A DNA stretch of 64,000 nucleotides from contig OX421507.1 in assembly GCA_949126835.1 (NCBI GenBank), positions 31,696,882 through 31,760,881 of the forward strand. Direction: 5' to 3'. The stretch's first letter is position 1. Each line of letters starts with the position of its first letter. This DNA comes from Anisus vortex. Its lineage: Eukaryota > Mollusca > Gastropoda > Planorbidae. The notes under the pieces are model-generated. The model was given only the letters and a program-made list of their open reading frames with translations. It had not been told where the DNA came from and searched no databases. The translations under genes and the position numbers were made by a program. Positions 33,071-45,800 of this stretch are shown here, piece after piece.

Positions 33071-33779
33071 CACTGAGCTCTAATATATGGAGTGCTCAAA
33101 GGAAGTAACTTGTAGGAGAAAATGCGGACTTTTTAAATATAGATAGGTGACCCTGTCCTGAACTATATATACATAAATTTACATAAAATTTGAAAACGGT
33201 TTAATGGTTTAATTATCTCCCTTCAATTAAATTCTCCAAATTTGATGTTAGTGGTACCAAACGAGTTAATTGTTTTAATATAACTAGTGTACTTCTGAAA
33301 ATGCTCGTCTATCTTAATTTGTCTACATCTACATAAAATTATTCTTTTACAAATTAAAATTGTGGATTAATTGATATAAATTAGCGTCTAAATAATAAAC
33401 ATATACTATTATACATTAAAATTACTTACTCAGTTAATTAACATATAGGCCTATAAGCGTATGTGGTATTCAAAGACTTATTCAGGCAAATGATCAACCA
33501 TTTCATCTTTGTAGCCTACTTGACAAAAAAATGAAGCCGGTACTTATTTAAATTAACACAACACTAGTATATGAGAGTATATATAAAGTATATATAAAAT
33601 AGTTAATTTTTATCAAATTACAATGACGCAATTACAAAAAGTTTTCAAAATTTATGTAATTTTATGTATATATAGTTCAGGACAGGGTGCACCTATCTAT
33701 ATTAACAAGTCCGCATTTTCTCCCATTTTTTCTTCTCTATTTTAATTGCTTGAGCACTCCATGTATATATAGCTCAGTG
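33071..33779. mobile_element. hAT-type fold-back element abutting the EMC1 start codon
   Basis: CACTGAGCTC at the left and GCTCAGTG at the right, with terminal inverted repeats of about 110 bp. The 8-bp duplication CATAACCT flanks it (33063-33070 and 33780-33787). Only 15 bp separate it from the EMC1 ATG. Compared with the copy at 2244-2765 it has about 190 bp more in the middle. A three-codon upstream ORF (ATG TAT ATA TAG, 33761-33772) lies in its right arm. Confidence 0.92.
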
Positions 33780-33794
33780 CATAACCTCAGAAAA

Positions 33795-33880
33795 ATGGCG
33801 AGTAAATTGCTGCTTAGAACACTGTTAGCTTTTGTTGGAGCCTTTGGGCTTTATGAGGATCAAGTGGGATTATTTGATTG
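33795..33880 (+). CDS. EMC1: EMC1 exon 1 (signal peptide)
   Basis: The start ATG sits in GAAAAATGGCG, a fair initiation context, and is the only Met before the signal peptide. Donor GATTG^GTAATA; the split Trp codon TG|G is completed in exon 2. Confidence 0.94.
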
Positions 33881-36800
33881 GTAATAAACTCAACTTGATT
33901 TCAATATTTGATAATACTTTTTGATTTAGTGAATATTCTGAAAAGTATTAGGAAAATCACTTCCAGTTGCAGCAGGCAATAAAATAAAAACGCCGAAATA
34001 AAACGTTTTTTGAATGTTTATATTTATAATTGATTAATATTTTATATAATATTATTATATTTATAATACGTAAACACGTTTTTTTTTCTATATTAATGGC
34101 CTTATGTCAAAATTAGAAGCACAACCAAATGTTTATCTAATGGAAAAAAAACCCACATATATAGACTATATGAATAATATTATATGTGAAGATAGGCCTA
34201 TGTCCTATGTAAGCCTATGTAAGAGTATAATGTAATTATGTATTTAAATTGTGGACTCTAAATATGAAGAACAGAAAAGGCTGCCGCTTTTGAAGCTATT
34301 CGGACCCGGGTCCCTTTAGCATGAAATGACTATTCGGACCCAGCTTCAGTCAGAATTCCTTAAAACTCATAAAGAAACATCAAAAAAGAGGGAAACAAAC
34401 AAAAAAAATGTTTGTTTTACCATATCATATTGTATAATTTATTAAAAATAAGAAGAAGAACAGAAAACACCAAATCTATCTCTATCCTTTATAACTTATA
34501 ACTTAAATTATAACCTAACCTAAACTATTAGGCTACTAAAAATACTACAAAGCCATCCCTAACTTTCATATATAAACTAACCGATACTAACTATTTATCA
34601 CTATTTATCGGGTCCAAATAGCCACTTCGAACAGAAAACCCTAAAATCTCTCATTTTTAGGGCATGTCGGACTTTTTTCGCCCTCTGATTGGTGCTAGGC
34701 AAAGGCTACGCCCTAACCTGAGTCCAAAGCAAAGTCTAAAACTAGATCTAAAAAATAAAAAAAATTAGACAATCCAGAACAAAATTTTCTATTTATTTAT
34801 TATTAATGGGCATAATATTTTTTCTTATAAGTTTACAGACGTTCCTTCTAGATCATAGGTTCTCAACGGGGGCGATATCGCCCCCCAGGGGGCGATGATA
34901 AGCTTTAGGGGGGCGCTGACATTCCCGGGGGCGATTGGGGGGCGGTGAAGTGCAAGTGGGCGATGCAAACGTATCTGCTATAATTTCAACACCTCAGCTA
35001 TTTTAATTGATTAGTTTTTGGATGAAATATAATGTAAACGCAAGTGCTACTAAAATACTAAATATCTGATACCCCCCAACAGTAGGCATACATATTATTG
35101 AACAAATAAGAATCGCAATGACTTTTTGATGAGTATGCTGCCGTCTGGTCCTATGGTTGATTCACCGGACTGTCGCCGTAACATCAGCTAATATTACTCT
35201 TTTGATCTGTTTTTCCTATAATATGTCCTTTATTGCGTTTGAATCTTTCGTAAATAGGTAACCACAATAACTGTGCGTTATAGATACGAAGTTATCATAC
35301 AAACTGGGTAGATATTGTAATGCTTGAAAATATTCATATAAATTCTTTAGTCATATAATATTTATACAATTTTCAAAAAATTTTTTACAGTTCTATCATA
35401 TCATTTTAATGTTATAAATGCAAGCCATTTAGATTTTTATAAAAGAAAAAAAAATATAAATATTACCTCAAATGAAACGTTTAATTATATCCCTTTAATT
35501 AACAAATGTTTCCGCTAAAATTAAGTTGGGGGGGCGTTGAGCGGAAGAAAAATGTAAAAGGGGGCGGTGAGCCGAAAAAGGTTGAGAACCTATGTTCTAG
35601 ATAGAAGATTATTACGTCCACTAGGCCCAAAACTCCTGCAGGGCGACAGGGATCCACCGGTGGCAGGGCTAGAACCCGCGACCTGTCAGTTGGCTTTTGG
35701 TTGACAGTCCGGTGATCTAACCGCTGGACCAGCCGGCTTCGGCAGGTTTCATAAAATAATTAAAAATAGCGACCAAGTGCTGGGCCTTATTAAATTTGTT
35801 CATTGTTGAAATAAAATTGAGTTTAGGCCTATGGAAGCCTTTGCTAGGCTATGGCAGGTTTTGCAATATAGGCCTAAGGATTTCAGGAGTTCCCATTTTG
35901 TATGTTGTTTTAAAAAGAAATAAGGTGAAACTATATATTGTAGTGTTATATGTCGTTTTTAAAGCCTACTAAAAGCCCAGAAATCCAACTATGCTACTTA
36001 TAAAGTCAGCTGATTTTATAATAAATAATTAAAAAATCTGGAAAGTCTGTAGGCCTATGTCAAGAAGTTGCAGAGGCTACAAAATGAGTTAGACTTTAGA
36101 AACATCAGCAAAATAGCATTAAAACACACAATATTGTTGAAATGGATACTTTTATGACAGATAGTCATAAACTCACAAAACATAAAAATATCAGCGATTG
36201 TGTTGTGTTATATTATTATTATTACAATAAAACGTGATTTCGCACACAGGCGTCATAGAGTCTAGAAGTAACAAAGTAAGCGCCATGCTGTCAAAATGTC
36301 GGCTATCGTGGACGTAAAGAAAGCGTGTGTGTTAAAAGCAAAAAAAAATATTTTTTTTACCGCAATAGTTTGCGTAAATTTAGTTTTCTATAAATAATAG
36401 TATTTTGTTGCCGTGGATAGTACACTAACAGTCGGAAATTGGAAAAATAAATGTGTAAATAGTGTTTTAGAAAATACTTTATCGATCATACGATCATACG
36501 TTACAAAACGCACACGTTACGGACAGAGACGAGTAAAAATATAAAAATCCTCTTTTTTACGAACTCAAAAAGTGCATCAAATGGAATTTTTAAGCTTTCC
36601 AATCTCATTTACATTCTATAATTTGCGTGTGTGCATTTAAATTTACCATAATCTCAAATCTTGTTTTGACAGCGCGCGTTAAACAGAAGCTTTTTTTGTA
36701 ACAATCAATTTTCATTTAATTATAATAAAATGAATTCTTCAGCTAAATATTTAAAACAAACATTGTTTTTATGAAAAGAAATATATTTCTGGTTAAAATT

Positions 36801-39800
36801 AAAAGAGTTTTACTAAAAGACATAGATAAATCTTTTTTTAGATCTAGTTTTAGACTTAGTCTCGGCAGCGGAATAAAATGTCAGATGTGCCCTAAAAAAT
36901 TAGGGCTTTTTAAAACATGTTCTTTTCAAAAGAAAAAATTATTTTTTGCTTCTAATAGTGGCCTTGGGAAAATTAACATGTTTATGAATGTTAAACAGTA
37001 AAAAACCTTCATATTTTGGCTTTTTTTATTCCTGCTAAGTGATTTTCAAATGTATACAAAAAATCGGGAAATGGTGTCTGTCGATTATGTAGCAATCGAT
37101 TGTGTTTAAATTAATATAAACAACATAATAACATAATTAAAACATACAATACTGATGCAGCTGATACTTTAATTTATGAACATATAAACACCCAAACTAG
37201 TAACAAAAACATTTGTATCAACAATTTTTATTTAAAAAAAAACACTAAATTTTATAAATGTCCATCATTTGGTGGCCATTTTGTGAAACCTGCCCTATAC
37301 ACTGTACAAAATGATGACTTTTCAAAAAATATATTGTTTTGTTTTTATAATAGGCCTAGGCCTATATGTTTATATAGAAGTATCAGCTATATCAATACTT
37401 ACTTACTTACTTACTCCGTACGCCCGTCAACCCCTGTCGGAGTATGGGCCATCAACAACAGTTCTCCAGATTCTCCTATCCTGGGCCATCCTCTCTAACT
37501 GGTTCCATCTGAAGCCCATCTTGGTGATTTCGGCTTTCAGGTCACGCCTCCATGTATTTCTTGGGCGGCTATATCAATAGTTGTGCTTTAATATTAGGCC
37601 TATAGTTATTTGTATTTTTTTGCAATTTATATGGTTTGTAGCGTAACTTATCATTATCATGCCTAACCGATTTCCTAATTTTTTATACCTATTTGAAAAT
37701 CTCTTATCGGGACTATAAAAATGCCTAATACAACCTTTTTTCCATAAGCAGGCATGGGCCATGGCCTATTTATCATTCATACACATGCTATTTTGACTTT
37801 GGCCTTAGTCACACAAAAAAATAAAATTTAAAAAATCTCTCCACACTTTTTGCCAATTTAATGTTTTTAAGTCCGGCATTTGTCTAATTTTGTTGTCTAA
37901 CGTAACTTCTGGGTCTAATGACCCAAGGGTGCAAAATTATTAGTTTTTTGTAAACATTTTATAATAAGAAAACACAACACAAATGATAATATTTTGCCTC
38001 TTGTAAGTTTATTTTTTTAAATAAAAGTAGCAACTACACTACAATGATATTGTATGATTTTGTAATATTTTGCTGCTCTTTTTAGTGTAATTTATTTTTG
38101 AGTATCTGCCACATTTAACAATACATATTGTATATGCAACCTTTAACAATACATATTGTTTATGCAACATTTAACAATACATATTGTATATGCAACATTA
38201 AACAATACATATTGTATATTATGCAACATCTAACAATACATATTGAATATGCAACGTTTAACAATACGTATTGTATATGCAACATTAAACAATTTATATT
38301 GTATATTATGCAACATTTAACAATACATATTGAATATGCAACATTTAACAATACATATTGTATATGCAACCTTTAACAATACACAGGGTTCTCACACAGT
38401 CTGGAAAAGTCTGGAATTAAAATAAAAAAAAATCAAGGCCTGGACAATCTTGAATATTGGTATTTTAGCCTGGAAAAATAGCCTGTCAGCCTGGAAATTT
38501 ATCTAAATCTATATTTATATCTAAATTTATTATAAAAATGAAGGTCAGACAAAAAACGCCAATCCCATTTTTATACGCCATAAACGCCCACTGGTTTTAG
38601 GTTTATGGCTTAGATTAATACCTCATTCACGCAATTTAGGTCACTTAGGGGGAGGAGGGGTGTGGCCATTTTCCAAATAACGTGTTCCAGCAGCCTGAAA
38701 TTTGGCTCTTATAGCCTTGAAATAGTCTGGAAACCGCCTTGAATTTTTTTTTAGAAAAAATGTGAGAACCCTGAATACATATTGTATATGCAACATTGAA
38801 CAAAACATATTGTATATGCAACATTTAACAATACATAATGAATATGCAACATTTAACAATACATATTGAATATGCAACATTTAACAATACATATTGTTTA
38901 TGCAACATTTAACAATACATATTGAATATGCAACATTTAACAATACATATTGTCTATGCAACATTTAACAATACATATTGTAAATGCAACATTTAACAAT
39001 ACATATTGTATATTCAACATTTAACAATACATATTGAATATGCAACATTTAACAATACATATTGTATATGCAACATTTAACAATACATATTGTATATATA
39101 AGTTTCAAACTACTACAACTCTACAGGAAGCAAGAGTACATTGGCAAAGTGAAGGACTTTCACTGGGACCAAACGCAAACACAGTCAGGAAAGAAAGTTT
39201 TTATAGCCTCAGAAAAGAATGTCATAGCTTCTGTGAATGTACATGATGGCAGTATAGGTAAGACCTGTTGCAAATTGTAATGTTCATGATTGCAGTATAG
39301 GTAAGACCTGTTGGAAATTGAGCCCATTATGCCTGAACTAGAAGGAATGCCTGTAAACTTACAAGTTGATTTTCTTTTAAGACATTTCTTAGTTTACTTT
39401 TATATTAACTTGACATTTACATTTTTTTTGCTAATATGCTATAAATTTATTTAGTTTGCTATGTAGTATATATAGTCTTGATAATTTCAATGTCTCTTCT
39501 AAAGTCTTGATAATTTCAATGTCTCTTCTAAAGTCTTGATAATTTCAAATGTCTCTTCTAAAGTCTTGATAATTTCAATGTCTCTTCTAAAGTCTTGATA
39601 ATTTCAATGTCTCTTCTAAAGTCTTGATAATTTCAATGTCTCTTCTAAAGTCTTGATAATTTCAATGTCTCTTCTAAAGTCTTGATAATTTCAATGTGTA
39701 TTCTAAAGTCTTGATAATTTCAATGTCTCTTCTAAAGTCTAAAGTCTTGATAATTTCAATGTCTATTCTAAAGTCTTGATAATTTCAATGTCTCTTCTAA

Positions 39801-42800
39801 AGTCTTGATAATTTCAATGTCTCTTCTAAAGTCTTGATAATTTCAATGTCTCTTCTAAAGTCTTGATAATTTCAATGTCTCTTCTAAAGTCTTGATAATT
39901 TCAATGTCTCTTCTAAAGTCTTGATAATTTCAATGTCTCTTCTAAAGTCTTGATAATTTCAATGTGTATTCTAAAGTCTTGATAATTTCAATGTCTCTTC
40001 TAAAGTCTAAAGTCTTGATAATTTCAATGTCTATTCTAAAGTCTTGATAATTTCAATGTCTCTTCTAAAGTCTTGATAATTTCAATGTCTCTTCTAAAGT
40101 CTTGATAATTTCAATGTCTCTTCTAAAGTCTTGATAATTTCAATGTCTCTTCTAAAGTCTTGATAATTTCATTTGTTGATGTTCTCATTTATCCATGTGT
40201 AATTGTTTTACTTCAGCTTGGCGAAGAATATTTGAGCCCAGTGTGAGAGGCAGGATTGATGAATTTCTACACAAAAGTTCACGTAAGTATATTAAAGAAA
40301 ATAATCAATTATAATCTAAAGTTCATTAAAAGTGTGCATTATTAGTATTATTAGATCTGTTGATTAATCAATGGCATTAAAAACAAAAATTCTTGTTTCA
40401 TGTTTTGTTTTGTTTTGAAAACAGATCTTGTGAGTCTTCATGCAGGAGGTCAGTTTGTGAGATCATGGTCAGCTCCTTCTGGTAGCCTTATGTGGGAGAA
40501 AAGTCTGTCTGATGACGTGGAGAGCAGGTGAAAAATAAATGCTTATTTTGTTACTATACCTGATTAAAAAAAATAGTTTCTTATGCAAGACCTTTTATTC
40601 TGGTCTTGTTATAGTGTCAAGGATTAGGTTAAAAAAAAGACGGGAAAAAAAAAATATTTGTAGATATCGGTGCGTGCGTGTGGGGCATGCAGTTTGAGAT
40701 GATGACCTCGGGTAGAGCAGGACACCTGTTGGATGCGACCTGGCTGTGTGGACATTTCCACGTGGCGGTTCATGATCTTGTACACAGTGGTGACCTTGTT
40801 TACCACTCTGCTGTGTTGTAGGGGCTCAAGTTGGAGTTTGGCCACGAAAGCAGAGGCACTTGTTTTAAGGCCATAGTCCTGTAAGATATCCGCTCGACCT
40901 TGGGTCATCTCCAACTTAGATATTATGTGTTGTTGATGGGGATCCCACACCCTCGATGCGTATCCTACTCCAGGATGGGTTGAGCTAAACTTTTAAAACA
41001 ATGGGCCTGGATCCAGGTGGGGGTTCTTACGGACAAGGGCTCTGATGGACTTTTAGTTGGGATAAAGTAAGGTGGCTGGGTATTGTGCTTGCCACACATT
41101 CCCCTTGTGTGCTGTAGCAACAGAAACTGGTAAACGCTGCTTCACTAGCCCTATGGATAAATTTGGTCAGACTAGAGATTTTAGTCTATAAAACATTTGA
41201 ATTGTGCACAGAGTATTTCAATAATAATAACCTTTGTACTCAAAATGTTGTAGCTAGAATTGGGTTAAAATATTACAGAATGTCAGCTGGATGACTAAAA
41301 AGGTTTTAGGTTTATGGCTAGTACAAAATTGGGTTCTCACCTGACAAAGCTTAAACGATGTTACTTACTCTTTGAGAAGAGATTATTCAACTATTGGTAT
41401 ATTTCTTAAATTTCAAAATTTTTCTTTACTTTTCAGAGCTTCTGGCATCTTTATTGAAAGAGATAGAAAAGGTATTAGTGTATAGTTTAAAACTTAACCA
41501 AATATTAAGTACCAGCACACTTTAAATTGAAACAAAGCCTTAACCTTAATCCTACTGAAAAGTTAAAAATGTATGTTTTTTTTTTTTTTTACAGATTTTC
41601 TGATTGTAGCCACATCCAGTACTCTGTATTGTTTAAAGATCCAGGATGGCAGTGAGGAATGGAAAGCGGAGATGCCCTCTGGGTTAGTCTTAAAAAGAGT
41701 CTTTTTTATTCACACATCCTAGCAGGGGCGAAGCCACAGGGGGTCTGAGGGGGGCTAAGCCCCCCCTGGAATTTAAAAAAAAATTTTTTTTTCAACTGAT
41801 TTTTGTAAAATATGCATTAAATTCGCTAAAAATTTGGTAAATCTCTGTCACGCGAAAGTTTAGCCCCCCCTGGTATTTGGTAAATATTTGTCAAGCGAAA
41901 GTTCAGCTTCCCCTGGAAAAAATTTCTGGCTTCGCCCCTGCATCCTAGTCCAGAGTCTTCTTAACTTATCTTATACATTACAGACGCTCCTTCTATGAAG
42001 AAGATTATTGCGTCCTACGCTCATCCATGGTCTGAGTCTAGTCTTGCATTTTTATTAATGTTTTAAATGATGTTAAGTTATTGGTTTTCCTGGTTTGTTC
42101 AGGCTACCCATTTCATGCCCGAATGCCACTTGGGAAGAAAAAGTACTTATGCATTTGTTCTCGCATAAGGGACAAGGAACGTCTTTTTGTCTTTATGTTT
42201 ATCTGAGCTTTGCAACAGGTTGTTATTGTGTTGTATTTCTAAATTAGAGTTTAATGCCTTATGTATTATTACTACTTTTCTCTTTGCCCTTCTGTCCTCA
42301 AGTGTTTCTAGGTTTAGTGATTTTACTAATGGTGTTACTCTTGTTAATTGGGAATATTCACTAGTTATGAACCTTGCAGCTCTTTTTTGAATTTGTTCTA
42401 ATTTTTTAATGTTTTCCTTAGTTGATGGGTCCCATACAGATGCTGCATATTCTAGTATAGGCCTAACTAATGTGAGATAGCATTTTAGTTTTATATTCTT
42501 ATTACATTTGTAAAAGTTCCTTTTTATGAATCCTAAGGTTTTTTTTTGGATTTTTTAATTACTTCACCAATTTAAGGGTTCCAAGATAACTTATCATTTA
42601 TTATTACCCCTAGATACTTAGCATTGTTAGTTTGAGTTAGTTCTTTCCCATGAATGAAGTAGTTTGCTATTATTTGTTTTTTTTTCTTGGATACCCTTAT
42701 TAGTTGGCATTTTTCTGGTTGAAAAGACATACTCCAGTTTGATTCCCATTTTTTGTAGTTCATCTAGGTCTTTTTGTAGAAGTTCACTATCTTTTCCTGT

Positions 42801-45800
42801 CTTAATTATTCTATAAATTATGCAATCATCGGCAAATAATCTTACTTTTGTTCCTGTGTTTATGCAATTTGGCAGATCATTAATGTAAATTAGAAATAGT
42901 AGGGGCCCTAGAACAGTTCCTTATGGAACTCCTAAGTTTACTGTTATTGGTGATGACTCAAAGCCATTTATTATCACTGTTTGTTCTCTGCCTATAAGAA
43001 AGTCATGAATCCACTGATGTAATGGACCAGAGATGCCAAAGTATTTAAGTTTTTTAAGAAGACTAGAATGATGAACTTGATCAAATGCTTTTAAAAAATC
43101 TAGTAATATAGCATCAATTTGGTTGTTATTATCTAATCCCTTAGACAAGTCATCTAGTAAGCCTATCAATTTAGTATCACTATTTTTCCTGAAGCCATGT
43201 TGGTGTGGGCACAGTGCATTAAGTTTGTCTAGATGATTTACTATACTACTATATATTATATGTTCAAGTAATTTACATGTTATGCTTGTTAGGGAAACAG
43301 GTCTATAATTTCCAGGGTCAGATTTATCTCCTTTTTTGAAAAGGGGGGTTACATTGGCTAATTTCCAATCTTTGGGCACTTTGCCCTGGTTTAGAGAGGC
43401 CGGAAAAAGTATTTTAAAGATTTGAGATATTTCATTAGTTAATTCTTTTAGCAGACTTGCTGGTATTTCATCTGGACCAGAAGCTTTGTTTACTTTAAAG
43501 TTGGTTAGGAGTTGTTTAATGCCTTTTTCATCTACATATTTATGTTTCCTATTTCTTCTAGTTTGTTTAAATTTATGAAGATTTCTTTGTCACCTGGATT
43601 TGAAAAAATAATGCAAAGTGTGTGTTTAAGATATTAGCTTTAGTTTAATTATCATTCAGTGCCGGCTTTAAACTTGATGGGGCCCTAAGCTATTTGAGAT
43701 ATGTGGCCCTTTATAAGTCCAGATATTATATGTTTGTGCAAAATATGATTTTCGGATACACAGAGGGTTAAACTGAAATACAATTAAGAAGTATAGACTA
43801 GAGTTAGTGAAATAATAAATCTTTAACTTAAAATCATTTGTATTCATAGCAAACTTAAAATGCAAACTCTGGTAAAAAGAAAAAAAAATTATTTTAAAAG
43901 GCACAATTTACAAAGGCTTAGTATCTAATCTCTTGAAACATATTATAAGGATTAAGGAATTATATCAAACTAAAATATTTTCTTTCTTGCTTTTGCCAAT
44001 GCAAAGTCACTGATGACATCATCAAATGATAAACTGCGTAGTTTGACACTTTCTATGAACATGAGACTAAGGGAACATAATTTATCTTGAGTCATTGTTA
44101 AATTCAGGGAATGACCAGAACATGGAATATACATAGCATACTTGTTAATCTTCAATATTATTTCCTGCATACCCTTGTATTTGCCAGACATATTGGCAGC
44201 ATTATCATATGACTTGCCTCGATACTTACTAAAATCTTTTTTGCATTCACTTGTAAGGTATTTGTGCACCATCTTAGCCATATTTTCCCCTGTCTGGCTA
44301 CCCATCTCAAGGAATGTTAGAAAACGTTCAATAGGATTCCATCATATGGTGAAACAAACCTCTTTAATAACAGTGCGCTGATCAATATGGGACCGGTCTG
44401 GAGGGGAATCTACAGATAGACTGAAGTACTCTGCAGTTCTTAAATCATCTTTATACTTAAGCCGTTAAATGTGATTTTGCCTTAATGTAATAGAATATAA
44501 AGTCACAACGTTAATTCAGTTGCATTCGCGAAAATACAATGACGAAATCAATACCAATCATAATCGTTGTCATTTTGGCAATGAAAAGGTTTAATCTTGT
44601 TGAAAATATTTACGAAAAATGCTGCTTTTTTAATTAATCTAAGTCATAGGCCTAAAACGAAAAATAGTAAATTATTTAGGCCAATGGCAGCATTTAAATA
44701 TATTTTTATAGTTTTGTAGCCCTTAACAGCTTTGTTCTTTTTTTTAAAAAGGGGGCCATTCAGGTTAAACAAGCTAAATAGTAGAAAGTAGAAACTCAGA
44801 GATGTGAAGTGCTATCGATAATAGATATATCGGTATCCACGATCGAAAACAAACGCTAAATAGAAAAAAAACTAAAAATGCATCATTTTTAAAGCTACAC
44901 AATTTTATCTTATTTTAAACCTTTTGGAAAAAAAATTGGGTGAAGAGTATGAGACGTTCCGGACATGCGGCATGCTGCAGTATATTTAAGTATATATGAC
45001 AATTGCTCACTCGGACAATTTTTTTTTTTTGGGGTGGGGGGGCCAAAACAGTGGGGGCCCTAAGCTATAGCTTGTCTAGCTTATAGGTAAATCCGGCCCT
45101 GTTATCATTATAAGTTTCATTGTTTTGGCCTTTTAGTGGAGCTATGCCTGTAGTGTCCATTTTTCTTGATTTAATGTAGGACCATACATTTTTTTTATGA
45201 TCTTTAGAAATTACATTGTCTTGGTTGTTTTAACAACAGCTGATAGAGTCCCCTAATTCACAGCATACTAGGGGATTGTGTGGCCAGCACAAAGCCCAGC
45301 CTCCTCTACTTTACCCAACTAAAGCCTGGTACCTTTCAGAGCTGGGTAGACTCAGGAACACCTTCCCGACCGGGCTCTGGGTTTAACAGATAAGAATTTT
45401 GCTGATGATCCAATATATTGTTAACCCATGAACTGTGGTCGGCTGATTTAATCGGCCGACGAAAAAATGCGTTGAAAAACACTTTCCAGTCTAACTTTTA
45501 AATGTATTTATGTGTACTTACTTTTATTAATAAATAAACTTCAGTTTTTTCGCTCTTCTGCGCAAATTTTATAACTTTGAAGTTATTTTTACGATGATGG
45601 TTATCGAACTAATTTGCGCTAGCCATTTTAGTCAAATGGGCGTACCATATGGCTTACGTAATTAATCAATTTTGAATATTTAAGTGATGATATAATTGAT
45701 TTTGAAGATAATTATTCAACTACATATGAAAATAATATTAAAATTAGTTTAGGTCTATCTTCTATTGAGTCGGAAAGCTGAAATCCGATGCTTTAGGTTT

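Noticed and set aside
33687..33794. In-frame N-terminal extension of EMC1 into the fold-back element
   Set aside because: The frame is open but has no ATG before 33795, and the signal peptide begins there as in other EMC1 proteins.
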